Part shown: one piece after another, positions 1-5,728 of the stretch | Layout of the letters: the number at the start of each line of letters is the position of its first letter | Position numbering within the stretch: position 1 is the first letter of the stretch | Assembly: GCA_902492855.1 (NCBI GenBank) | Contig: CABUMU010000075.1 | Coordinates: 1 to 9,399 of the forward strand | Origin: an uncultured Collinsella sp. | Lineage (GTDB): Bacteria; Actinomycetota; Coriobacteriia; Coriobacteriales; Coriobacteriaceae | DNA length: 9,399 nucleotides | Direction: 5' to 3' | Program-made: the position numbers and the translations under genes | Notes under the pieces: model-generated | What the model saw: only the letters and a program-made list of their open reading frames with translations | Databases searched by the model: none | Told to the model about the DNA's origin: nothing

Positions 1-222
1 GACGACGGACCGGGCTTCTCTCCCGCCGCCCTCGAACGCGGCTGCGAGCGCCTCTTCACAGACGACTCCTCCCGCTCCTCGCGCGACGGAGGCCGCCACT
101 ACGGGCTCGGCCTCCACGCCGCTTCCGAGGCCGCGAGCGCCCACGGGGGCTCCGTCTCGCTCGCCAACAGCCCCTCGGGCGGCGCGGTGGCCACCATCGC
201 GGTCCCCCTGCGCGGGGCCTGA
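1..222 (+). CDS. Sensor histidine kinase, C-terminal end of ATPase domain (5' truncated by window)
   Basis: The reading frame is open from base 1 and ends with TGA at 220-222, giving 73 visible residues. They match the end of a HATPase_c (GHKL) domain: a G1 box DDGPGF at residues 1-6, an F-box-like ERLFTDDSSRS stretch, a G2 box GRHYGLGLHAA around residues 31-41, and the closing HGGSVSLANSPSGGAVATI strand region. In this family the domain binds ATP and phosphorylates the conserved histidine of the HisKA domain, which would lie upstream of the window. Codons are extremely GC-rich compared with genes right of about 615. The gene is probably intact and chromosomal, with its response regulator outside the window. 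The ligand sensed cannot be inferred. Confidence 0.9.
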   Translation, partial: DDGPGFSPAALERGCERLFTDDSSRSSRDGGRHYGLGLHAASEAASAHGGSVSLANSPSGGAVATIAVPLRGA

Positions 223-240
223 CGACTCAGGCCCCGCGCA
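209..240 (+). terminator. Strong hairpin at the histidine kinase stop codon, terminator-like
   Basis: Bases 209-222 (TGCGCGGGGCCTGA) and 227-240 (TCAGGCCCCGCGCA) are perfect inverted repeats around a 4-nt loop CGAC. The left arm contains the TGA stop. There is no T-run on either side, so this is not a classical intrinsic terminator. GC-rich actinobacterial genes often end in such stems. It may act on transcripts from both strands, since the relic at 303-617 is read toward it. Confidence 0.6.
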
Positions 241-302
241 CCGGCGTGGCTCGCAACCAAACGCTTCCCGGATAATAATGCCCGTTGCGGGGATCGCCCT
301 GG

Positions 303-617
303 CTAGTCGCCGCCCACGTGCATGAGCATGTCGGCGATGCGAGTCGCCATCTCGTCCGCCGCTGGACGGATGTTGGCGACCCAGGACGCAAGGCCGGCCT
401 GATCGGATGCCTCCGCCTCAAGCACGTCGCAGTTCGCGGTCACCGCCATGAGCGGGGTGACGAGGCCGTGCGAGGCGGTGCAAACGAACGCGTGCTCCCG
501 CGCCGCGGCCTCCGCCACCGGTCGCAGGGCGCGTCCCGCTGCCGCCCACGCCACGGCGAGCGCCGCGAGGAAGATCGCGATGCAGGAGGCGAGGCACCCC
601 AGCCCGAGGCCGCATAG
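303..617 (-). pseudogene. Histidine kinase relic: transmembrane helix plus H-box, no ATPase domain
   Basis: The minus-strand frame runs open from 617 to a TAG at 303-305. It reads a hydrophobic helix (LGCLASCIAIFLAALAVAWA), a short linker, then an H-box ASHGLVTPL followed by a second helix ending DMLMHVGGD. This is the order transmembrane segment, HisKA dimerisation domain. The usual H-box is SHELKTPL; here E is G and K is V next to the histidine, and the ATPase domain is missing. Upstream the frame meets a TGA at 618-620, close to where base composition changes. I read it as a decayed fragment, possibly cut by insertion of the DNA to its right. A GTG at 552-554 could start an 83-aa remnant, but no ribosome site supports it. 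Confidence 0.65.
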
Positions 618-754
618 TCATCGCCATATCGAACGGCGTAAGTGTTGAGCACCGACTCAATGGCTTCATTTTGATCCTCACGGGTAAAGGCCGTAAGGTC
701 GACCATTGAGGTAAAGTTGACGTACGGGGAGGCGATCCCCGTACACCCTCTCAA
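612..754 (-). pseudogene. Unidentified coding-like fragment joined to the kinase relic
   Basis: From a TTG at 752-754 the minus strand reads a stretch of about 45 residues with normal-looking composition, including GIASPYVNF, VDLTAFTREDQNEAIES and VLNTYAVRYGDDYA. It then runs out of frame into the GC-rich kinase relic and becomes arginine- and serine-rich nonsense. I do not recognise a family. No ribosome site precedes the TTG or the internal ATG (704-706). It is probably the end of a truncated gene from the lower-GC side of the junction. It could also be chance: the inverted repeat at 716-740 forms part of it. Confidence 0.3.
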
Positions 755-807
755 GCATCGATCGCTCGAAGCGGTTGTATGCGGGGATCGCCTCCCCGTA
801 CGTCAAC
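716..807. repeat. 25-bp perfect inverted repeat with 42-bp centre
   Basis: Arm 716-740 begins GTTGACGTACGGGG and ends GATCCCC. Arm 783-807 is its exact reverse complement, ending CCCCGTACGTCAAC. The similarity continues imperfectly a few bases inward (GTACACCC against the complement of GGTTGTATGC). The centre, 741-782, contains ATCGATCG. Each arm carries its own short palindrome (GGGGAGGCGATCCCC). Read outward from the centre, both arms can encode GIASPYVN, so this may be an inverted duplication of a coding fragment. It could also be a cruciform or the end structure of a small element. It has no T-run to make it a terminator. Confidence 0.8.
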
Positions 808-941
808 CTGGTGCCAACTTCGGGAAAATCGCTGCGTTCCATATGGTCTCCTATCATTTAAATCGAGCGTTGATTCTTTGGCGCGCGTCGCCGGCGCTGC
901 ACCCCACAACAGCGGTTATTGTTTTCGCGTGGGTGTATCGC
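808..941. other. Intergenic stretch downstream of the small membrane protein
   Basis: No convincing gene was seen here. ORFs crossing it lack ribosome sites and have implausible composition. A GC-rich patch near 881-899 (GGCGCGCGTCGCCGGCGC) is partly self-complementary but is not followed by a T-run on either strand. Confidence 0.5.
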
Positions 942-1166
942 CTAGTACGCAGGGCGCAGGTCTAGCCTGAAATCCCCCTTGGCGATGGCGAGGCTGTAGT
1001 TCGACACGGCTAAAATCACGACGCCCATCAAAACCAGGCCGCAAGCGGCAATCAGCTGTTCCGACGAAAAGCCGAGGGCCTTCTTTCCGTCATCGCACGC
1101 CATCTCCGCTACGGCTTCGATTGGCGAAATCGTCGGGATGCCTACCGCCTGTCTAGCATTGTTCAT
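942..1166 (-). CDS. Small single-pass membrane protein (74 aa)
   Basis: The ATG at 1164-1166 is preceded on the minus strand by AAGGAGAT with a few bases of spacing, a strong ribosome site that supports a real small gene. The protein has a polar N-terminal half (about residues 1-36, with DDGKK at 25-29), one hydrophobic segment at about 37-59 (LIAACGLVLMGVVILAVSNY) and a short charged tail, KGDFRLDLRPAY. There is no signal-peptidase motif, so it is probably membrane-anchored. It is transcribed divergently from the WYL regulator, with 130 bp between start codons, and the shared region holds the palindrome at 1249-1272. I do not recognise a family. Co-regulation with the WYL operon is possible but inferred from position only. 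Confidence 0.7.
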   Translation of the reverse strand: MNNARQAVGIPTISPIEAVAEMACDDGKKALGFSSEQLIAACGLVLMGVVILAVSNYSLAIAKGDFRLDLRPAY

Positions 1167-1245
1167 GGTTATCTCCTTCGCTCTTTTCCATTGCTTCGGC
1201 CCTTATTTTCAACCGCCATCGGAATTTCGTCTCCTCTGACAGGCT

Positions 1246-1274
1246 TTGATTACCTACAATTTCATAGGTAATAA
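1246..1274 (+). promoter_or_regulatory. Promoter of the WYL regulator gene
   Basis: A -35 box TTGATT at 1246-1251 lies 17 bp from a -10 box TAATAA at 1269-1274. This predicts a transcript start near 1281, just before the GGAGGG ribosome site (1285-1290) and the ATG at 1297. The -35 overlaps a possible TTG start at 1246 that would extend the protein by 17 residues. The promoter fit argues against that longer start. Confidence 0.6.
1249..1272. promoter_or_regulatory. Palindromic operator candidate inside the promoter
   Basis: ATTACCTA (1249-1256) and TAGGTAAT (1265-1272) are perfect inverted repeats separated by 8 bp (CAATTTCA). The palindrome spans from the -35 into the -10. A protein bound here would block RNA polymerase. 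Many WYL regulators repress themselves from such sites, so the product of the next gene is the natural candidate ligand. The site may also affect the divergent membrane-protein gene. Confidence 0.6.
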
Positions 1275-1296
1275 TGCTGTTTATGGAGGGCCTGCC

Positions 1297-2445
1297 ATGT
1301 CTAGGACATTTACCGAGGAGGAGATCTCCGAGTTAAAGGAATCCGGATTCGCAGCGAGCGGCACATCGAGAAGCAGGATCCTGTCCGTCCTCGACCTTCT
1401 CGTCCGATTCACTGACGAGAGAACGGGCATATCCGCATCGGAAATCGCACGCGTCATAGGCATCTGCTCCGAAAAGCCGACGTCGGAGAACGCCATCCTC
1501 AAGGACCTGCACCAGATAAGCGAAAGCATGCCAATGGGGATCCGCGTAGCGATACCAGGCCACGGCGAGAACGTCGGGTTCAGGGCCGTGAACAAGCCCT
1601 TGTCGTCCGAGGAGGCGATTCTCATCTCGGACGTGCTGGGGACGAGCTCCTTCATCGGCGAGGGGCAGAAAGACGAAATCTCCTCGAAGGTGCTTGCATT
1701 CTCTTCCGACTACGACGTCGACGAAAGCGTGGAGACCGTGTTCGTCGACCGCAAGGCCGGCAAGGACACTGACGCGATTTTCAGCGTCCTCCATGCCGCA
1801 TCTCAAGCGATTCGGACGAACGAAAGGATGGCCTTCAAGAAGCAGGTTCACCTAATGAACGGATCAATCGTAAAAATCGGGCCGTACGAGGAGGACCCGG
1901 TGGCGATCGTGTTCAGCTTCGGCAGATACTACCTCGAGATCATGCATGTCGACGAAAGCGGTTCCTCAAGCCCCTACTTCCACCGACTAGACGATATCGT
2001 AGACCCAGTTGTCACCGGAAAGCCGCTGTCGGACTATGAAAAGGTCGAAGCGCTGAGGACGCGGGTTGTCGCGGACACGCGCCAGCGGATCGACATGTTC
2101 GGCTCGGACACCGCCAGGACACTGTTCCTCAAAGTCTCCGGCAGTCATGCCAAGTACGTTTACGAAAGGTTCGGCCACGACCTCAAGTTCTGCCATATCG
2201 ACGAGAGCGGCGGAGACAATGTCGTCGGCTACGCCTGCGTCAACGTGATGCTGTCACCCACTTTTTTCAGGTGGCTATTCGGAATGGGCGGCGCGGTGAA
2301 GCTGGCGAAGCCGAAGGGAAAACGATGGGTCGGGAGCTTCCCGAATGCCGCCGCCTCCGACTTCGAATCCTATATGCGAGATTACGAAGCGGTCGCAGAG
2401 GGCTATAAAGCCGCACTGGAAGCTGCTATTTTGCAATTGGCCTGA
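1297..2445 (+). CDS. WYL-domain transcriptional regulator
   Basis: This 382-aa protein is of usual size for WYL regulators. In order it shows a winged-HTH at about residues 25-100 (RSRILSVLDLLVRFTD, then TGISASEIARVIG), a WYL domain at about 160-240 with GRYYLEIMHVDE at 209-220 and FHRLDDI at 228-234, and a C-terminal WCX-like region ending in FFRWLFGMGGAVKLAKP (323-339). In this family the WYL domain senses a small ligand, often a nucleotide or nucleic acid, and the HTH binds operator DNA. Members commonly control phage-defence loci. I chose the ATG at 1297 because GGAGGG lies 6 nt before it. A TTG at 1246 is in frame but falls in the promoter. The gene is followed 91 nt later by the Sel1 gene on the same strand, its probable operon partner and target. 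Confidence 0.88.
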   Translation: MSRTFTEEEISELKESGFAASGTSRSRILSVLDLLVRFTDERTGISASEIARVIGICSEKPTSENAILKDLHQISESMPMGIRVAIPGHGENVGFRAVNKPLSSEEAILISDVLGTSSFIGEGQKDEISSKVLAFSSDYDVDESVETVFVDRKAGKDTDAIFSVLHAASQAIRTNERMAFKKQVHLMNGSIVKIGPYEEDPVAIVFSFGRYYLEIMHVDESGSSSPYFHRLDDIVDPVVTGKPLSDYEKVEALRTRVVADTRQRIDMFGSDTARTLFLKVSGSHAKYVYERFGHDLKFCHIDESGGDNVVGYACVNVMLSPTFFRWLFGMGGAVKLAKPKGKRWVGSFPNAAASDFESYMRDYEAVAEGYKAALEAAILQLA

Positions 2446-2536
2446 AAAGCCGCCAACAAGAAAACAACCCCAATCGACTCGATTCGGAGAGCAAAGACAC
2501 CCTTTTAAAGGCTTTGACCTGCGGGACGGAGCAGAG

Positions 2537-3832
2537 ATGAACGACAGTAGCCAGATTATCTACAACGTAAAAAAGACCGCGACAAGAATAATCCAAGAGT
2601 ATTTAAAGCTATGGGTCAAAGAAAGGTGCCCGGATAGTGAAAGCTGGACAAGGCAGGTTGAGTCCATTTGCGACGAGGCGCGCCGCAGGGGCGACGAGAA
2701 CCCTCGCTTTAAGCCTAGCTATGACGCGGTAACCGCGCCACTTGACCGCGTTGGTCTCGAGAAAATGGACATGGGCAGCTGGGACCTAACCGCGCTGCGA
2801 ACGATCGTCCTGCACATTCACCCCTTGGGCATATGGCTCTCTAAAGAGCAATACGAGCTCTTCGTAAAAATCGTGGATGACAAAAACTACGATTCGCACG
2901 AATCGACAAACGAACCCATGGAGTACGTCAAACCGTGGTCATGCGAGGCCCTTGACCGCATGGAGCTTTTTGTGAAGAGCGCAAATAGCTCGCTGAAGGA
3001 AAGCCATTACAAGGAGTATTTCGAAGAGTCCATCAAGATGATCCGAGAGACGCGAGAAAGGAACAGGGAGGAATACGATGCGCGCTATGCTCAAATAGCG
3101 GAGCTAAAACGACAAGCGGAAACCGAGGCGCATGACATAGCGACATCTCGCGATCCCCTGAATGCCTACGGCGCCGCATTTCCGAAATGGATCTGCAAAC
3201 TCCCTAACGACTCTCGCGCGTCCTTCCACCTTTGGCACAGCTTCAATGAGGCATTAGTGGCCGAAGGATTTACACTCGCAGCATCGAACCTCGCGGATGC
3301 GTATTATTCAGGTGATGAAATCACTCCCGTCGACTACGAAAAGGCAGCCTACTATTTTGAAAAACGGGGCGTAGATGGCCTCATGTGGTATCAACGAATC
3401 CAGTATGCCGGATTACATTTGCGTGGCTTGATTTCGAACGCCTCAGCCGATAGGGGCAATGCCATTCTTTCCGAAATGGAATCTCCCTCGATGAAGCTGC
3501 GCCTTGCAAGGGAGTATCTATTCGGCAGATGGATACCGAAGAATTATGCAAAAGCGGCCGCGCTTTACGAGGCTTCCCCCACAAAAAGAGCGACCCCTGA
3601 ATCCAATTCAAGCATCATGACGCCACAGGACTATGCAAACCTCGCAAGTCTTTATTTGGCCGAATTGGCAAATGAACCCTCACCTGGGAAAGGAAGCGAG
3701 ATAATCGCCGCACTGGAAGATGCCCTTCGTGGCACCGATTCAACGCTCCAGGCCTATCAAAACGAAGACGGCTTTACTTTCTACCGGGTGATAACTGCTG
3801 GCGGCAAAAACCATCGAAAGACACAGGGTTGA
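2537..3832 (+). CDS. Sel1-repeat protein with possible HEPN-like N-terminal half
   Basis: This 431-aa soluble protein has no signal peptide. The C-terminal half carries Sel1/TPR-like helical repeats: about 246-275 (LAASNLADAYYSGD...DYEKAAYYFEKR), 320-346 (LRLAREYLFGRWIPKNYAKAAALYEA) and a weaker one at about 365-396. Such repeats bind proteins. Residues 153-200 are highly charged and probably coiled coil. Residues 78-150 (MGSWDLTALRTIV...KIVDDKNYDSHES...CEALDRMELFVKSA) resemble the layout of Swt1-type HEPN helices. The histidine at 121 is in place, but the arginine of the RNase motif is not obvious, so this assignment is tentative. The ATG at 2537 has only a modest upstream purine run (GGACGGAG). 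An in-frame upstream extension to 2345 overlaps the WYL gene and reads unlike protein. It probably shares the WYL promoter. Confidence 0.75.
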   Translation: MNDSSQIIYNVKKTATRIIQEYLKLWVKERCPDSESWTRQVESICDEARRRGDENPRFKPSYDAVTAPLDRVGLEKMDMGSWDLTALRTIVLHIHPLGIWLSKEQYELFVKIVDDKNYDSHESTNEPMEYVKPWSCEALDRMELFVKSANSSLKESHYKEYFEESIKMIRETRERNREEYDARYAQIAELKRQAETEAHDIATSRDPLNAYGAAFPKWICKLPNDSRASFHLWHSFNEALVAEGFTLAASNLADAYYSGDEITPVDYEKAAYYFEKRGVDGLMWYQRIQYAGLHLRGLISNASADRGNAILSEMESPSMKLRLAREYLFGRWIPKNYAKAAALYEASPTKRATPESNSSIMTPQDYANLASLYLAELANEPSPGKGSEIIAALEDALRGTDSTLQAYQNEDGFTFYRVITAGGKNHRKTQG

Positions 3833-4039
3833 GATAGGCGGCATCGTTTGCTTCTGATTCGGCGCCGATGTCTACGCCGCTCGCCTGCCTCCCATTGTCA
3901 AAACGCTAGTTATGGCGAACCATGTCCCAGCGGGTGGGTACCATTTACCCGGGCGCACCTGGGGCAACGGGCTGAAAACCTGTGCAAGGTCGCTCGCAGA
4001 ACACGCAACATCAAACACGACAAAAGAGGCGAACGACAG

Positions 4040-4111
4040 ATGCCGGACCCCGGACGACAGCACCGCGGAAGACGAGCATTCCGTCCACAACCGAACAACT
4101 CCAGCTACTAG
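4040..4111 (+). CDS. Possible 23-aa arginine-rich peptide
   Basis: The ATG at 4040 has AGAGG about 10 nt upstream. The frame reads MPDPGRQHRGRRAFRPQPNN and three more residues, then stops at TAG 4109-4111. The intrinsic terminator starts two bases later, an arrangement typical of the last gene of a transcript. Five of 23 residues are arginine. It matches no family I know, and the ORF could be chance inside an untranslated RNA. Confidence 0.25.
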   Translation: MPDPGRQHRGRRAFRPQPNNSSY

Positions 4112-4113
4112 GC

Positions 4114-4142
4114 AGGCGCCCGCATGGGCGCCTTTTACTTTT
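4114..4142 (+). terminator. Intrinsic terminator without an assigned gene
   Basis: The stem AGGCGCCC (4114-4121), loop GCAT and AGGCGCCC complement GGGCGCCT (4126-4133) are followed by a T-rich run, TTTACTTTT. It would stop plus-strand transcription about 280 bp after the Sel1 gene. It therefore ends either a long 3' untranslated region of the WYL/Sel1 operon or a separate short transcript. Confidence 0.8.
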
Positions 4143-4148
4143 CGGGAA

Positions 4149-4165
4149 CTTAGCTGCCAGCTAAG
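4149..4165. repeat. 7-bp inverted repeat
   Basis: CTTAGCT (4149-4155) and AGCTAAG (4159-4165) flank GCC. It is a short perfect dyad placed between the terminator and the excisionase-like gene. It could be a protein site or a second hairpin after the terminator. Confidence 0.5.
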
Positions 4166-4200
4166 GCACGCGGCTCATGGCCGTTTCGTGAAGGCACGAC

Positions 4201-4220
4201 CAGCTCGACCCAGCTCGACC
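4201..4220. repeat. Tandem 10-bp repeat, two copies
   Basis: CAGCTCGACC occurs twice back to back at 4201-4210 and 4211-4220. It lies about 120 bp before the excisionase-like gene. Recombination directionality factors often bind short direct repeats, so it could be a binding site, but two copies may also be slippage. Confidence 0.6.
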
Positions 4221-4342
4221 CGTCTCCGCTCCCGCCGTGCTCACCAATCGACATCAGGCGGTTCAATCGTCGTGCAGACGAAAAGGGACACGGTGCCGTG
4301 CGGTGTGCTCGCGCGGTGCCGCACGGGAAGATTGGAGGAACC

Positions 4343-4561
4343 ATGGTACACACAGCCGAATGCGTCGCGCCCGAGGGCAACCAAGATCGCGACGAATGGA
4401 TAACGGTAATCGAGATGCAGGAGTACATGAGGGCAAGCCGAAACAAGGCATACGGCCTCATCTGGTCGGGAAAGATCGACTCGTACAGGCTCGGAAGGAA
4501 GCTCCTGGTGTCGAGGGCGTCAGTGGACGCCCACATCGAGTCGAGGAGCGGCAGGAAATGA
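4343..4561 (+). CDS. Excisionase/AlpA-like helix-turn-helix protein
   Basis: This 72-aa protein starts at the ATG at 4343, with GGAGG (4334-4338) four bases upstream. Residues from about 19 read EWITVIEMQEYMRASRNKAY, then GLIWSGKIDSYRLGRKLLVS and RASVDAHIES. This is the MerR-type winged-helix pattern of small excisionases and AlpA-like regulators (helix-turn-helix, a short hairpin around LGRKLLV, then a closing helix). Such proteins direct prophage or integrative-element excision, or act as small transcription factors. No integrase is visible beside it, so it is either an orphan left from a mobile element or a stand-alone regulator. The product is basic and short, as expected. Its stop overlaps the start of the ORF at 4558. 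Confidence 0.75.
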   Translation: MVHTAECVAPEGNQDRDEWITVIEMQEYMRASRNKAYGLIWSGKIDSYRLGRKLLVSRASVDAHIESRSGRK

Positions 4562-4728
4562 CGGCGGCGACCGTCCCGGGAGCTGCTCGCGGCCGGGCAC
4601 GCGAGGGAGTCTCGAGACGAAAGGAGCTCAGGCACGCCCTCGTGGATGGTGTCACTGCGCCTCTGAATCAGGTTCATACAGACAAAGGCAAGCTTCGGGT
4701 TGTTATCGCAAACCAGCTCCGACGATAA
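4558..4728 (+). CDS. Possible 56-aa protein translationally coupled to the excisionase-like gene
   Basis: The ATG at 4558-4560 overlaps the TGA of the preceding gene as ATGA, and AGGAG (4544-4548) sits 9 nt upstream. The frame reads to TAA at 4726-4728. The product is very basic, with RGRAREGVSRRKELRHALVD and VHTDKGKLRVVIANQLRR. It matches no family I recognise. In integrative elements this position is often taken by the integrase or replication gene, but nothing here resembles a catalytic recombinase. The overlap supports a gene; the lack of homology leaves it uncertain. Confidence 0.35.
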   Translation: MTAATVPGAARGRAREGVSRRKELRHALVDGVTAPLNQVHTDKGKLRVVIANQLRR

Positions 4729-4809
4729 ATTCTCGTGTTCCGTAATCTTGAAGAAGCTGCGAATCTATTTCAGGGGCACTATCAACAGCGGTTTCATCCC
4801 GTTCCCCTC

Positions 4810-4838
4810 TTGCACTCACCGCCAGCACACGCTATAAG
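4810..4838 (+). promoter_or_regulatory. Promoter upstream of the DUF3800 gene
   Basis: A -35 box TTGCAC (4810-4815) is 17 bp from a -10 box TATAAG (4833-4838). This predicts a start near 4845 and a leader of about 75 nt to the TTG at 4920. The leader contains a weak hairpin (GGTGGC 4845-4850 with GCTACC 4858-4863, one wobble pair) and then a strong terminator. Confidence 0.55.
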
Positions 4839-4870
4839 GTTGTTGGTGGCTCATTAAGCTACCTCCAAGT

Positions 4871-4896
4871 GCCGGGGGAGTCCCCCGGCTTTTTTT
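4871..4896 (+). terminator. Intrinsic terminator in the DUF3800 leader, possible attenuator
   Basis: GCCGGGGG (4871-4878) pairs perfectly with CCCCCGGC (4882-4889) around the loop AGT and is followed by seven T (4890-4896). It lies between the promoter and the ribosome site, 24 nt before the DUF3800 start. It may end transcripts from the excisionase-like gene, or act as an attenuator of the DUF3800 gene itself. The 9-mer GGAGTCCCC occurs both in this hairpin (4877-4885) and over the ribosome site (4910-4918). Confidence 0.8.
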
Positions 4897-4908
4897 ATCC
4901 ATTCCATT

Positions 4909-4922
4909 AGGAGTCCCCATTG
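4909..4922 (+). promoter_or_regulatory. Ribosome site deciding a TTG start
   Basis: AGGAG at 4909-4913 is six bases before TTG at 4920-4922. There is no in-frame ATG before the conserved VDESGD motif, so the TTG start is needed to include the first strand of the domain. Confidence 0.7.
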
Positions 4923-5594
4923 GCCAAGGAGCTCAGCATCTTCGTCGACGAGAGCGGCGACCGCGGCGGCAAAGCTCGCTACTACCCGCTCGTACTCGTC
5001 TTTCACGACCAGGAAGGCAGCATCGCTGAGGCGGTCACGGGCTATGAGGCCAAGCTTGTCAGGGCCGATCTCCCTAACATTCCGTTTCACTCCGAGCCTC
5101 TCGTGAACGGGCACAAGGACTATGAGTTTCTTGACATCGAGCAGCGCAAGGTTATGCTCGCCCGTTTCTCCTCGTTCGTCCGCAAACTTCCCATTTCCTA
5201 TATCACGTTCGTCTACCACCGCAGCCAGTTCGAAGACCCGGCAAGGCTAATGGAACGTATGGGGCGCGATATCTCCTCTGCCATGATTGAACACCTGGGC
5301 TTCTTTCAATCCTTCGACGATGTGAAGGTTTACTACGACAACGGTCAGGACATTGTCATACAGGCGCTTGACCGCTCGGTGGGCAAGGTCCTCTCAAAAG
5401 GGGTCGTCCGACGCCGCAAGACCTCGATGACCGATTACCGCCTCGAGCAAGTGGCGGATTACCTCTGCACCATCGAACTTGCCTTGGTCAAGTACGAGGC
5501 CAAGGAGAACGGTGAGACGTACAACAAGTTCTTCGGAGGTATAGGTTCTTTCAAGAGGAACTGGTTCAAGCAAGCCCGCAGCAAGCGGATATAG
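4920..5594 (+). CDS. DUF3800 domain protein
   Basis: This 224-aa protein is full length for the family. It opens with the signature ELSIFVDESGD (residues 4-14; D10, E11, D14), continues with FHSEPL (56-61), VKVYYDNGQD (135-144) and ends with DYRLEQVADYLC (172-183). These spaced acidic residues and the QVAD helix are typical of DUF3800, a family with a predicted RNase H-like fold and probable metal-dependent nucleic-acid activity; its role is not established. The C-terminus is basic (FKRNWFKQARSKRI). The family occurs in mobile and defence regions, and conserved RNA motifs have been described next to its genes. That makes the structured 242-nt region after it notable. The gene stands alone, converging with the HEPN-type gene at 5837. 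Confidence 0.9.
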   Translation: MAKELSIFVDESGDRGGKARYYPLVLVFHDQEGSIAEAVTGYEAKLVRADLPNIPFHSEPLVNGHKDYEFLDIEQRKVMLARFSSFVRKLPISYITFVYHRSQFEDPARLMERMGRDISSAMIEHLGFFQSFDDVKVYYDNGQDIVIQALDRSVGKVLSKGVVRRRKTSMTDYRLEQVADYLCTIELALVKYEAKENGETYNKFFGGIGSFKRNWFKQARSKRI

Positions 5595-5712
5595 GTGGTT
5601 CCGCAGTCTCGCAGGGAGCGGTCGTCTCTCCTCCGGCCAGGGCCCCAAGCGACACGCTTCGAGCAGCGATAGCGAAACGCAAGCAACGGCGTCGCGGGCG
5701 CCTCGTGCGCCA
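5595..5712 (+). ncRNA. Possible structured RNA directly after the DUF3800 gene
   Basis: Hand folding of the plus strand gives several nested stems. CTC/GAG with CCG/CGG lies between 5601 and 5621. A long element pairs CCC (5644-5646) with GGG (5696-5698) and GCGAC (5649-5653) with GTCGC (5691-5695), separated by an AA bulge. Inside it are GCTT/AAGC (5656-5659 with 5681-5684) and GCG/CGC. A final hairpin pairs GGCGC/GCGCC (5697-5701 with 5707-5711) but shares two bases with the long element, so they may alternate. Comparative work has defined DUF3800-associated RNA motifs; whether this belongs to one cannot be decided here. GC-rich DNA also folds by chance. Confidence 0.35.
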
Positions 5713-5728
5713 TAGTGTCCATGTGGTC

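Larger units (their letters stand above)
3833..4342. other. 510-bp region without an established gene
   Basis: ORFs here are arginine/proline-rich and lack good ribosome sites. The stretch holds a possible 23-aa ORF (4040-4111), an intrinsic terminator (4114-4142), a 7-bp inverted repeat CTTAGCT-GCC-AGCTAAG (4149-4165), a tandem repeat (4201-4220) and an 8-bp hairpin CCGTGCGG/CCGCACGG (4296-4303 with 4319-4326) just before the excisionase-like gene. No tRNA cloverleaf was seen. Part of it may be a transcribed leader or small RNA ending at the terminator. Confidence 0.5.

Noticed and set aside
285..617. Plus-strand 110-codon ORF across the kinase relic
   Set aside because: It is the antisense shadow of the HisKA-like frame, arginine/glycine/histidine-rich and without a ribosome site.
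1246..1296. Longer WYL regulator start at TTG 1246
   Set aside because: The extra 17 codons coincide with the -35, palindrome and -10, while ATG 1297 has a well-placed GGAGGG.
3912..4110. tRNA or tmRNA-like element before the orphan terminator
   Set aside because: No cloverleaf, no GTTCRA-type T-loop with a matching acceptor stem, and no CCA end could be drawn.
3848..4403. Overlapping plus-strand ORFs of 87 and 163 codons between the Sel1 gene and the excisionase-like gene
   Set aside because: They are arginine/proline/threonine-rich without recognisable domains, lack ribosome sites, and one runs through the intrinsic terminator and into the real gene at 4343.
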